Made by a program: the position numbers and the translations under genes
Shown here: piece after piece, positions 8,953 to 16,882 of the stretch
How the letters are laid out: each line of letters begins with the position of its first letter
How positions within the stretch are numbered: the stretch's first letter is position 1
Assembly: GCA_021325275.1 (NCBI GenBank)
Contig: JAJPHL010000011.1
Span: 186,001 to 250,000, forward strand
DNA: 64,000 bases
Origin: Terriglobia bacterium
GTDB taxonomy: Bacteria; Acidobacteriota; Terriglobia; JAJPHL01
Reading direction: 5' to 3'
Notes under the pieces: generated by a model
What the model was told of the DNA's origin: nothing
Databases searched by the model: none
What the model saw: only the letters and a program-made list of their open reading frames with translations

Positions 8953-9821
8953 TAAAAGATATCCTCGGACGCTTTGTTGCCGCGGAAAACCTTGATCACC
9001 ACTTTACCTTCCCTCGGGTCTTTCGGTTTCAGCGGCGCGGCAGGCCCGGCCACAGCCACCGGCTTCGCGACTTCAATCACCTGCGGCCGGACATTTCTCT
9101 CGGGTTCCGCGATACCCAAATCGTCGGCGTAAACTGCCGTGGTTTCCTCTTCCTTGTCGTCGAGCGGATTGCGCAGCGCCAACTGGATCTTGCCGCGCTG
9201 TACGGCCAGCGCGACGCGCTCGGCTTCTTCCTGCGTGACGAGCAGCGTGACCGTGACGCTCTGGCCGGGCGCCGGTTGGGCCTGTTGCTTCGCGTCGCCC
9301 GTGGCGGTACGTTGCAAGTTGCGTCCATACGCCAGCACCGACACGTTTTGTAAAATCGTTGTGGCCGCGGCGTCGCCGTTTTGCAATGAGCGCGTGAACA
9401 ACACGTCGACTTTGCTGCCGGGCTGCACGAATCCCGCCACGCCGATCGTCTCGTTCACCTGCACGCTTACGGCGCGCTTGCCCGGCTCGATCATCGCGGT
9501 CAAGCCTTCCCCGCCCTGCTTCGGCGCGAGTTTCGATTCCAGCACCGGCTCATTCGCTTCGAGTTGAAACAATACGGCCCGGCCAACCGCGTCGGTGCGA
9601 TGCAAGATCGCGCCGGCGGGCAAGTCTTTTCTCGCGACCTCGGCGATCTTCAGGTCGGCGTCCACGATGCGCTGTCCCGCGGGAATCGCGCGAGCCGCGG
9701 CGGCCACTTGGATCACGTCGCGCGACGACGGACTTGTAGCCGAGCGATAGACCATCCACGACACCAAGCCCGCAAAGAGCCAAGCGACGCCGAACATCAT
9801 CCACACGCGTTCACGTGTCAT
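8952..9821 (-). CDS. cpaB: CpaB/RcpC pilus-assembly protein with SAF domain
   Basis: I choose ATG 9821 (MTRERVWMM...), two bases after the cpaA stop, giving 289 residues; a longer form from 9863 would begin inside cpaA. One membrane helix at about 7-24 anchors a periplasmic part. A SAF domain (AARAIPAGQRIVDADL, about 40-105) is followed by the RcpC domain. CpaB proteins act in the periplasm with the CpaC secretin, possibly binding the cell wall. The tail is basic and proline-rich. Confidence 0.9.
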   Translation of the reverse strand: MTRERVWMMFGVAWLFAGLVSWMVYRSATSPSSRDVIQVAAAARAIPAGQRIVDADLKIAEVARKDLPAGAILHRTDAVGRAVLFQLEANEPVLESKLAPKQGGEGLTAMIEPGKRAVSVQVNETIGVAGFVQPGSKVDVLFTRSLQNGDAAATTILQNVSVLAYGRNLQRTATGDAKQQAQPAPGQSVTVTLLVTQEEAERVALAVQRGKIQLALRNPLDDKEEETTAVYADDLGIAEPERNVRPQVIEVAKPVAVAGPAAPLKPKDPREGKVVIKVFRGNKASEDIF

Positions 9822-9823
9822 TT

Positions 9824-10351
9824 TCAGCCTGCTTTCGCGCCAACCCAAATGAACAACAAGCATCCCACGCCGATCACCGCGCCGTACGGCAGCGGTGGTC
9901 CCGCCGATTCCATTTTTCCCGCTTCACTCACGCGCCCGCGCGCCAAGAGTCCCGCTAAGTAGCTCGTGTTTTTCACGACGTGCGAAAAGCGCGATGCCGT
10001 GATGGCGACCGCCAACGCCACGACACCGCCGAACAGTCCGAAATAAATAAGGATGCGCAGGACGCCAAACCATCCGGTGATCGCACCCGCCGCGCCCAGC
10101 ATCTTCACGTCGCCGGCGCCCGTTCCGCCGAGCGCAAAGAACGGAAGCAGAATCGCCACGCCGAGCAAAAGACCTTCCGCGGAATTCGCCGCGCCGTGCC
10201 AACCGCCTGAGTACGAATTCCACGCGAGTCCGGCAGCGGCGGCGGAGAACGTCAGCACATTAGGAATGCGGCGCTTCGCTAAGTCCCACACGCCGCCGAT
10301 GACGGCGAGCGCGAGCAGCAGCAACGTTCCGGGATTCGATAGTGCGGTCAT
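9824..10351 (-). CDS. cpaA: CpaA/TadV-type prepilin peptidase (A24 family)
   Basis: This short (175 residues) polytopic A24 peptidase has the two aspartates of the family: one in GGVWDLAKRRIPN near residue 23 and one in the GxGD motif of GTGAGDVKM near residue 80. It should cleave the leader of the Flp pilin and TadE-like pseudopilins at the inner membrane. It lacks the N-methylase domain of PilD, as expected for Tad-type enzymes. ATG 10351 overlaps the stop of the preceding membrane protein by four bases. Confidence 0.92.
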   Translation of the reverse strand: MTALSNPGTLLLLALAVIGGVWDLAKRRIPNVLTFSAAAAGLAWNSYSGGWHGAANSAEGLLLGVAILLPFFALGGTGAGDVKMLGAAGAITGWFGVLRILIYFGLFGGVVALAVAITASRFSHVVKNTSYLAGLLARGRVSEAGKMESAGPPLPYGAVIGVGCLLFIWVGAKAG

Positions 10352-11877
10352 TCCCCGGCCTTCCTGCGGCAGTAATCACGCTCGAAAATCTCGGCGACGC
10401 GATCGGTGCGCACAACCTTCCACTCCGGCGATGTGTGCAGCGCGGCGGCAAGCGGCTCTTCGGGGCCGATTATCACGTGCGTGACGCCCTCGGAGTCGAG
10501 CACGCGGTCCCAGCCGGGCCGGGCTTCGCGCGCAATGCCATAGCGTGTCAGAAAATCCGCGCCGTAGAAATCACTGCGGCCGTCGATAAAGACTCGCTGG
10601 TGTCCCGCTAAACGATAAATCAGATATCCACCCCACTGATCGGTGGAAAACACGCGCGCCTCAGGGAGGATGGCGGCGCGATCCGCGAAGAATCCCGCGG
10701 CTTGCACCGGAAACGTCTTGGGATCGAAACCGCGATCCGCAGGTTTCTCCGCGACGAGAAGGAATGCAGCAAGCGCCACCGCCGCCATCGCGGGAATCGC
10801 GCCGACAATGCGGCGGTCGATGGCGCGCAAGCGATCGGCGTACTGTGAGTCGAAGCGCAAGCGGCTCGCGGCGAGCGGAAGAATTAGCAACGCGGCGACA
10901 GGCCAGTGGCGCGCGGCGAAAAATCCTTGGTGGATCAGCGCGGCCGTGAGAATCGCGACAGGCCATTCGCGGCGGCGCAACGCATCGATCATGCACGCGA
11001 CGGCGGCCACGATGAATAGCTCCACCCAGATCGCGCCGGAGGCGTGAAAGTCGAAGCTATGGAACTCGCCGATGTGATCCATGATGTAGCTGTCGCGAAG
11101 GTACTCAAAGATGTGTTGATGCAAACGCCATCCATAAGGATTGGCGAACGTGGCGGCGAGGGAAAGCATCGAGGCCAGCAAGTAGTCGCGGCGTCCTGCG
11201 CGACGAAGCGCGTATATAAGAAGGATAGCGGGACCCAAGATAGAACTGCCGTGCATGTTGGCCCACGGGATCGCCAAGGCGGGCAGCAGCCACAAAAGCT
11301 TCCGTCCCGGCCGATGCGTTTCGGCAACCGCCAAGAACGCCAGCGCGAAGAGCCATCCGAAAATATGCGGACGCGCGAGCCAATGAACGCTGGTAACCGC
11401 GAGCAACAAAGCGGCGCTTCCGGCGGCGGCGAAAAAGTTCGCGCCGAGCCGCAACGCCAGCACCGTCGATCCCGCGACGGCCAAAGCGATCGCCAACGCC
11501 GCGAGCAATTCCACACCGCGCAGGCCCGCGGCGCGATTCGCTGCAGCGAACGCGACGTCCGAGAGCCATTCCCACGCCATCCAGGGACGTCCCGCGCGGG
11601 TGAATGAAAAATGATCGCTGGTGGGAACACTGCGCGTTTGGAGGATTGATTCGCCGGTGACGATATGCCATCCCGTATCGCTGTCGCGATAGAGCGCATG
11701 ACCGCCGGCGAAGAATAAAACTTGAAATAAAGTAACGGCGAAGACCGCCGCGCAAAGATTCGGCAACAACCAGCGCGCCACGGGTCCCACGCTCCCCTCG
11801 CGCGGCGACACTCCGTGCCCCACAACGGACGAATCCGTTCGGTGGAGAACGCTCCCGGGCGCGGCGGCAGCGGGCAT
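10348..11877 (-). CDS. Polytopic membrane protein, possibly GT39/ArnT-like, within the tad operon
   Basis: The 509-residue product has about ten predicted membrane helices up to residue ~370 and a soluble C-terminal domain of about 130 residues. A loop after the first helix carries YRDSDTGWHIVTGE, an acidic first loop reminiscent of GT-C glycosyltransferases, and the tail contains DQWGGYLIYRL and a DGRSDFYG motif often seen in bacterial GT-C-like proteins of unknown specificity. It sits 7 bases after the pilin gene and overlaps cpaA, so it is a true operon member. Pilin glycosylation is a reasonable inference but not shown. Not a standard Tad component. Confidence 0.65.
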   Translation of the reverse strand: MPAAAAPGSVLHRTDSSVVGHGVSPREGSVGPVARWLLPNLCAAVFAVTLFQVLFFAGGHALYRDSDTGWHIVTGESILQTRSVPTSDHFSFTRAGRPWMAWEWLSDVAFAAANRAAGLRGVELLAALAIALAVAGSTVLALRLGANFFAAAGSAALLLAVTSVHWLARPHIFGWLFALAFLAVAETHRPGRKLLWLLPALAIPWANMHGSSILGPAILLIYALRRAGRRDYLLASMLSLAATFANPYGWRLHQHIFEYLRDSYIMDHIGEFHSFDFHASGAIWVELFIVAAVACMIDALRRREWPVAILTAALIHQGFFAARHWPVAALLILPLAASRLRFDSQYADRLRAIDRRIVGAIPAMAAVALAAFLLVAEKPADRGFDPKTFPVQAAGFFADRAAILPEARVFSTDQWGGYLIYRLAGHQRVFIDGRSDFYGADFLTRYGIAREARPGWDRVLDSEGVTHVIIGPEEPLAAALHTSPEWKVVRTDRVAEIFERDYCRRKAGE

Positions 11878-11884
11878 GTGAGAA

Positions 11885-12052
11885 CTACAGCGTGCCGAGG
11901 GCCGTCGAAATGCTGGTGAAGACGCTGTTCAAGCCGGTCGCGAAACTTTGCACCGCGGCGACCAACGCGAGCGCGATGGCGGCCACCAGCAGCGCGTACT
12001 CCACGAGATCCTGGCCTTGTTCCTCCGCGATTAGACGACGAAGCAATTTCAT
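11885..12052 (-). CDS. flp: Flp/Fap-type pilin
   Basis: The start at ATG 12052 is preferred over ATG 12070 because the bases just upstream (GGAGGAAAAAGATAAA) form a strong ribosome binding site that the longer form would have to translate. The 55-residue prepilin has a short basic leader (MKLLRRLIAEEQG), then QDLVEYALL with glutamate at +5 after the predicted G/Q cleavage, and one hydrophobic helix. It is the major pilus subunit, to be cleaved by CpaA. The C-terminus (NSVFTSISTALGTL) matches the short Flp class. Confidence 0.93.
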   Translation of the reverse strand: MKLLRRLIAEEQGQDLVEYALLVAAIALALVAAVQSFATGLNSVFTSISTALGTL

Positions 12053-12089
12053 TTTATCTTTTTCCTCCATGATGAAACGTCGATGACGA

Positions 12090-13085
12090 CTACGGATTCT
12101 CCACCTGCGGCAAACGCATCCACTCGCGCGGCGACGGCAACGCCAGCGGCTCGGCGAAGGGTTTTGCGGCCAACCAGTCGCGGCGATCTTGGTCTTTCTC
12201 GAGCAGCAGCTTAAAATTTTCCAGCGCCGGTTCGAACAAATGCTTATTGCGCAGCGCCTCCAAAAGTTCCGCGCGACTTTCTTCCAAACGATCCTGCTCC
12301 ATCAACGCGACCGCGAGATTATTGTGCGCCGTGCCGCGATCCGCGCCTGTTTCTTCAAACACGCGCAACGCCGCGGGACGATCGCCGAGGCGTGCCAGTG
12401 CGACACCTAAATTGTTGCGCGCCGTCGCCGACGCCGGATTCAGTTTCACCGCGTGCCGCAATTCCGCGGCGGCATCGGCGAGCCGCGCCTGCAAGAGCAA
12501 GTTGAAGCCAAGATTGTTGTGCAGCCACGCGGCGTCAGGCTCCATCGCCAGCGCGCGGCGATACAACTTCTCGGCGCCGGCCAAGTCACCGGCGTCATCC
12601 AGCACCGACCCCACTAAGGAAAGCGCCGCGGCGCTATCGCCATGCTTTTCCGCGAAAGCGCGCGCCACCGGCTCCAGGTCGGCGAGTTGTTCAGGATGGC
12701 GGCGCGCCAAATGCGTGAGTCCCGTGAGCGCGTCGATACTTGCTGGATCCAAGTTCCGTGCACGCGTGAACTGATCCAGCGCCAGATCGTCGATGGAATA
12801 GTTCTCGTACGCCCGGCCCAGTTCTACATGTAACGCGGCATCCTGAGGACTTAATTTCAAGCGCGATTCGAGACCTTGCACCGGGCCGCCGGCGCGCGGA
12901 TCGTACGCGCCTTCCGTCTGCTTCTGCACCGCGTCGCGTACCGAATCACCCGGCGCGGATTGCGCGGCCGTCGCGGGAGGCGGGGCGCTCTTCCAGAACG
13001 TCAACGCGCGGCCAAAACGGCTTTGGCACGCCGCCGATGAAATCAGCAACGCTGCCAGGAATGCGATCTGCGAAAGTCTACGCAC
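12090..13085 (-). CDS. TPR-repeat lipoprotein (TadD-like)
   Basis: The N-terminal sequence VRRLSQIAFLAALLISSAAC is a lipoprotein signal with the cysteine as acylation site. I prefer GTG 13085 as start: GGAG lies 7 bases upstream and the reading frame overlaps the DUF192 stop by only 8 bases. ATG 13103 would add six residues. The rest (331 residues in all) consists of several TPR units, seen as repeated LxxxLGxxxxxxGxxxxAxxxF/Y patterns between about 95 and 290. Position and architecture fit TadD, the TPR lipoprotein thought to help secretin assembly in Tad systems. Confidence 0.8.
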   Translation of the reverse strand: MRRLSQIAFLAALLISSAACQSRFGRALTFWKSAPPPATAAQSAPGDSVRDAVQKQTEGAYDPRAGGPVQGLESRLKLSPQDAALHVELGRAYENYSIDDLALDQFTRARNLDPASIDALTGLTHLARRHPEQLADLEPVARAFAEKHGDSAAALSLVGSVLDDAGDLAGAEKLYRRALAMEPDAAWLHNNLGFNLLLQARLADAAAELRHAVKLNPASATARNNLGVALARLGDRPAALRVFEETGADRGTAHNNLAVALMEQDRLEESRAELLEALRNKHLFEPALENFKLLLEKDQDRRDWLAAKPFAEPLALPSPREWMRLPQVENP

Positions 13086-13491
13086 GTTGAAACTCCAGTT
13101 CATCGCCAGGCTCGGTGCCCGTGGCATCCGCCATGCCGGCGGGCAATTCCAACACACTCGACGATCCCCAAACGAGTCGCGTGAGCCGCCACGGACGTAG
13201 CCCGCGATACACGCGCCGCACTTTGCAGACGCGCGTTCGTTGCGCGCGCGCGCCCGGCTCGTCGCGCAATTCCGAAAGAAACACCGCATCGATGGGAAAG
13301 CGCATACCCACGGTGTGAATCGCGAAGGTCGGTGCGATCCACAAACCTTCGCCCGGCTCCATCGACGCGCGATCGAGCAGGCCGACCAAACGCGGCCATG
13401 TCCGATCGGCCACGCGCGCGCGCGCCGCCAACAATCCGCCCTTGGTGCGATTCCGAATGGAGAGATTGAATGCCACAAGCTTCCAGACCAT
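13078..13491 (-). CDS. DUF192 family protein
   Basis: 137 residues with the DUF192 signature: VADRTWPRLVGLL, GEGLWIAPTFAIHTVGMRFPIDAVFL and a C-terminal VLELPAG. DUF192 proteins are small single-domain proteins of unknown biochemical role, often exported elsewhere; this copy lacks an evident signal peptide. It is the first gene of the tad operon, directly downstream of a near-consensus promoter, and its stop overlaps the TPR lipoprotein start. The same pairing of DUF192 with Tad genes occurs in other bacteria to my knowledge, but I cannot state a mechanism. Confidence 0.85.
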   Translation of the reverse strand: MVWKLVAFNLSIRNRTKGGLLAARARVADRTWPRLVGLLDRASMEPGEGLWIAPTFAIHTVGMRFPIDAVFLSELRDEPGARAQRTRVCKVRRVYRGLRPWRLTRLVWGSSSVLELPAGMADATGTEPGDELEFQRA

Positions 13492-13493
13492 GC

Positions 13494-13522
13494 AGAATAT
13501 CCCTCGCTTCCGGCGCTGTCAA
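13494..13522 (-). promoter_or_regulatory. Near-consensus sigma-70 promoter for the tad operon
   Basis: On the minus strand TTGACA (13517-13522) is followed by a 17-base spacer and TATTCT (13494-13499). The -10 element ends only two bases before ATG 13491, so the predicted transcription start falls at or inside the first codons. Either the mRNA is leaderless or translation begins downstream. Confidence 0.55.
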
Positions 13523-13616
13523 TCTATCCTGTGGATATTTCACGCGTTCTCTCGAAGCGACACCTTTCGCGATCCGCGCGTTGACCCGGCCTTGGCAGGC
13601 TTGTCCGTAAGAAAGG

Positions 13617-13645
13617 TTGACTTGCGGCCAGCCTGCAAGTAAATT
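13617..13645 (+). promoter_or_regulatory. Sigma-70-like promoter for the large secreted propeller protein
   Basis: TTGACT (13617-13622), a 17-base spacer and TAAATT (13640-13645) on the plus strand. A start of transcription near 13652 would place GGGAG (13652-13656) at the very beginning of the message, nine bases before TTG 13666. This arrangement excludes the upstream TTG at 13648. Confidence 0.5.
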
Positions 13646-13665
13646 CTTTGCGGGAGAAATTCGCC

Positions 13666-16600
13666 TTGTTCCGAAATTTTTGTGCGCGCGCCGCCATGGC
13701 GGCCGTTGCCGCGGTCTGGGTTCCAGTGCTTTTGCCCGCGGCCAACATCGGTTCGGTGGTCAGCGTCATCGGTCAAGCCACCGATTTGGTGTACGACAGC
13801 CAGCGCAATCAGGTTTACATTTCGAACCTCACGCAAAACCGGATCGAAGTGTACTCGGTCTCGCAGGCGCGCCTGCTGAATCCCATCAACATCGGCAACT
13901 CACCGGCGGGGCTGGCGATTTCCGCCGACAACTCCACGCTGTACGTCGCCAACAACGTGGCAAACGGCAGCGTGACGCTCGTGAATCTCACAACGCAAGC
14001 GCTGGCCGACGACATTCCCGTGAACGCGCGGCCCGATTCCCTGGCCGTGGGCAACGACGGCAACGTGCTCGTCCTCGGCAGCGCGGGGCTTCAAGTGCTG
14101 AATCTCACGGCGCGCACCGTGACCGCCGTCCCGAACTCTCCCCCAGGTTCGGCCGCCGCGGGACCGTCGCTGGCCGGAACGCTGCCCATTCCCATGGGGT
14201 TCCGCGCGAGTCTCGCGGCTACGCCGGACGGCCGCTTGATTTTCGGAATCTCCACCAACAGTGCGACGGTCAGCCGCGTTTTCGTCTATCAAGTGGCATC
14301 GCAAACCGTGTTGGCCTCGCGCAACGTTCTGGGATTGAACGCCACCACCTCCGCCGCGCCCGACGGATCGAAGTTCATGGTGGGACCGTTCTTGTTCGAC
14401 GCGAACACGCTGGCGATTCTCGGCCGCACCGGATTACCCGCGGCCACGCTCACCGGCGGCAGCGTGTTTTCGCTGGACGGCAACTCGGTGTGGGCCAGTT
14501 TTTCCACGCAGCCGGCGATTTATCCCGCCAATCCGAACAATCCGCAAGTGGCAGGCCAAACGCGTCCCGCCGGCGCGACCATTTCCCTGGGCGTGCTGCA
14601 ACAACTGAAGGCATCGAACCTCGGCGCCAAACTGGGATTGCGTTTGCCCGACAACATCATCGGCAAAGCGATCATGTCGAACGATGGCAAGAACGTTTTC
14701 GCGCTGTCGGCGTCGGGCATGCTCATTGTCCCCGTGGGATCGCTGGCCTCGCAGCCGATCATCGGCGTGACTCAAAACAGTGTGGTGCTCTCGGCGGACA
14801 TCTGTAATCGCGGCGTGCAAACGGCGCAGGTGCAGATCACCAATTCCGGCGGGGGATCGCTCACCTACTCGGCGAACGCCACGGCTCCCACGGGTGCGCC
14901 GCCGGGAACCACTTCGCCCACCGCGATTCTTTCGTCGAACTCGGGAATCGCGCCGGCATCGCTGACCATCACGATGGATCCGCGCTCCGCCAACACCACG
15001 ATCACACCGTCGACGGTGGTGTCGAACGTTACGCTGCTCTCCTCGCAGGCCGTGAACATCGAGCCGACCATCACGGTGAACTTGAACTTCCGCGACGTCG
15101 ATCAAATCGGCACAATCGTGGCGCGGGCCGGAACGTTCACCGACATCCTGGCCGATCCGGCGCGTCCGCGTGTCTATCTTCTAGATAGCCTCAACAATCA
15201 GGTTCAGATTTTCGACACCAGCCAGCAGGCGTTCCTGCCGCCCATCGACGTGGGCGCGTCGCCGCGTTCGATGGCGCTGGCGGGATCGAACACGCTGGTG
15301 GTGGCGAACAGCGCGTCGGAAAACATTTCCGTCGTCGACTTGAATGCGCTCCAGCAAATTCAACTGATTCCGCTGGGGCCTTTCTCACTGATTGCGTCGC
15401 CGCTATTCCCCAACATCATTGCCGCGACTAACAACGCGATTCTCTTTACCACGATTCCGCTCGCCGCCAACGGCGCCACGCCCGGGAATGCCTCACCCGG
15501 CGTTTGGCAGGTGAATCTGGCAAGCAACACGGCGTATCCGCGGCAAAATTTGGGGACACTGAATAGCGTGGCGCAAGCCAATACCACGGATTCGCGCGCC
15601 ATGGTCGTCGCGGCGGGCAATGGATCGGGCGCGATCATCGCCACCACGCTGAACGGCGGCACGCTGATCCTGTACGATCCTTCCACCGACACTTTTCCGC
15701 TGGTAAAAACAGGATTGTTCGCCGCGCTGCGCGGATCGGCGTCAAGCGCGCCCGACGGCAGCTACTACGTGGTGGACAATTCGGTGTACAACAACACGCT
15801 GGCGCTGATCGGCACGATCGCCGCGAATCCCGCGGGAACGGTGACGCAAGGAAGCACGGGCACGGCCACGAATCAGGTTTTCCGCGTGCGCACCGGCGCC
15901 ACAACGCCCGGCGCGGACACGCGCGAGTTTCTGGAGCGGCTCTCCACGTCGTCGCTGACGGCCAATCAATCGTCGGCCATGGTGGAGTCGATGATCAATT
16001 CACCGTACGCGCCGAACGGCACAACGCAGGCGTTGCCGCGCGCCATCACGTTCGATTCGCCCACCGGCAACGCGTACATGCTTACGACCTCGGGCATGTC
16101 GATCATGTCCTTGACCGTGGCGTCGGGCGCGGTTCCTTCGTTCACCGCGAACGGCGTGGTAAACGGCGCGAGTTTCGCACCGCAAAACAGCGTCGCGCCG
16201 GGATCGCTGATCAGCATCTTCGGTTCGAACTTGGGCGCCACCGGCAGTGCGTCCACTACGCCGCTGCCGCTTTCCATCGGCGGCGCCTGCGTCACCGTGA
16301 ACAACACGTCGATCCCGCTGCTCTACGTTTCTCCTACGCAAATCAACGCGCAACTCCCCTTCGCCGTGGCGCCGGGCAACGCGACGGTTGCGATTCGCAA
16401 TCGCAACACCGGCAAGGTTTCAAACGGCGTCACGGTGCGAGTGGTGCAGTCGACGCCGGCGATTTTCACGGCGGTGGATAACATCGGAGAAACGGTGGCG
16501 GCGATCTTTCACGCGTCCAACAACACGCTTGTGACGCCGGCGAATCAAGCCACGCGCGACGAAGTGCTGACCATGTATCTCACCGGACTCGGCGCGGTAA

Positions 16601-16881
16601 CGCCGAGCGTCACGACGGGTGCCGCCACGCCACTCGCGCCACTCTCGGAGACCCCGGCGAAGCCGCAAGTCTGCATCGGGCAATTCAGCAACGGAACGCT
16701 GGAATCGGATTACGTGGTCAGTTTCTCGGGACTCGCGCCCGGCTTCGTGGGACTCTACCAAATCAACTTCACGGTTCCCGGCGACCGCGTGCAGAGCCAG
16801 GCCGCTCCCGTCGTGGTGACCTTGGGAACCAGTTGCAGCACCGCATCCACGGTCGGAGCGCCGGTTACGGCGATTCGCTGA
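13666..16881 (+). CDS. Large secreted beta-propeller-like protein with TIGR03437 C-terminal domain
   Basis: With TTG 13666 as start (GGGAG nine bases upstream) the product has 1071 residues and a signal peptide ending near PVLLPAA. The first ~330 residues contain YVTN-type propeller units (VYDSQRNQVYISNL, LAISADNSTLYVANN); a second set recurs near 480-570 (SPRSMALAGSNTLVVANS). The last ~230 residues are the TIGR03437 domain (NGASFAPQNSVAPGSLISIFG ... LYVSPTQINAQLPF ... LAPGFVGLYQINFTVP). TIGR03437 is a Solibacter-type domain of unknown function found at the end of exported repeat proteins. It is followed after one base by a second giant protein, so the two are co-expressed. Confidence 0.8.
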   Translation: MFRNFCARAAMAAVAAVWVPVLLPAANIGSVVSVIGQATDLVYDSQRNQVYISNLTQNRIEVYSVSQARLLNPINIGNSPAGLAISADNSTLYVANNVANGSVTLVNLTTQALADDIPVNARPDSLAVGNDGNVLVLGSAGLQVLNLTARTVTAVPNSPPGSAAAGPSLAGTLPIPMGFRASLAATPDGRLIFGISTNSATVSRVFVYQVASQTVLASRNVLGLNATTSAAPDGSKFMVGPFLFDANTLAILGRTGLPAATLTGGSVFSLDGNSVWASFSTQPAIYPANPNNPQVAGQTRPAGATISLGVLQQLKASNLGAKLGLRLPDNIIGKAIMSNDGKNVFALSASGMLIVPVGSLASQPIIGVTQNSVVLSADICNRGVQTAQVQITNSGGGSLTYSANATAPTGAPPGTTSPTAILSSNSGIAPASLTITMDPRSANTTITPSTVVSNVTLLSSQAVNIEPTITVNLNFRDVDQIGTIVARAGTFTDILADPARPRVYLLDSLNNQVQIFDTSQQAFLPPIDVGASPRSMALAGSNTLVVANSASENISVVDLNALQQIQLIPLGPFSLIASPLFPNIIAATNNAILFTTIPLAANGATPGNASPGVWQVNLASNTAYPRQNLGTLNSVAQANTTDSRAMVVAAGNGSGAIIATTLNGGTLILYDPSTDTFPLVKTGLFAALRGSASSAPDGSYYVVDNSVYNNTLALIGTIAANPAGTVTQGSTGTATNQVFRVRTGATTPGADTREFLERLSTSSLTANQSSAMVESMINSPYAPNGTTQALPRAITFDSPTGNAYMLTTSGMSIMSLTVASGAVPSFTANGVVNGASFAPQNSVAPGSLISIFGSNLGATGSASTTPLPLSIGGACVTVNNTSIPLLYVSPTQINAQLPFAVAPGNATVAIRNRNTGKVSNGVTVRVVQSTPAIFTAVDNIGETVAAIFHASNNTLVTPANQATRDEVLTMYLTGLGAVTPSVTTGAATPLAPLSETPAKPQVCIGQFSNGTLESDYVVSFSGLAPGFVGLYQINFTVPGDRVQSQAAPVVVTLGTSCSTASTVGAPVTAIR

Positions 16882-16882
16882 T

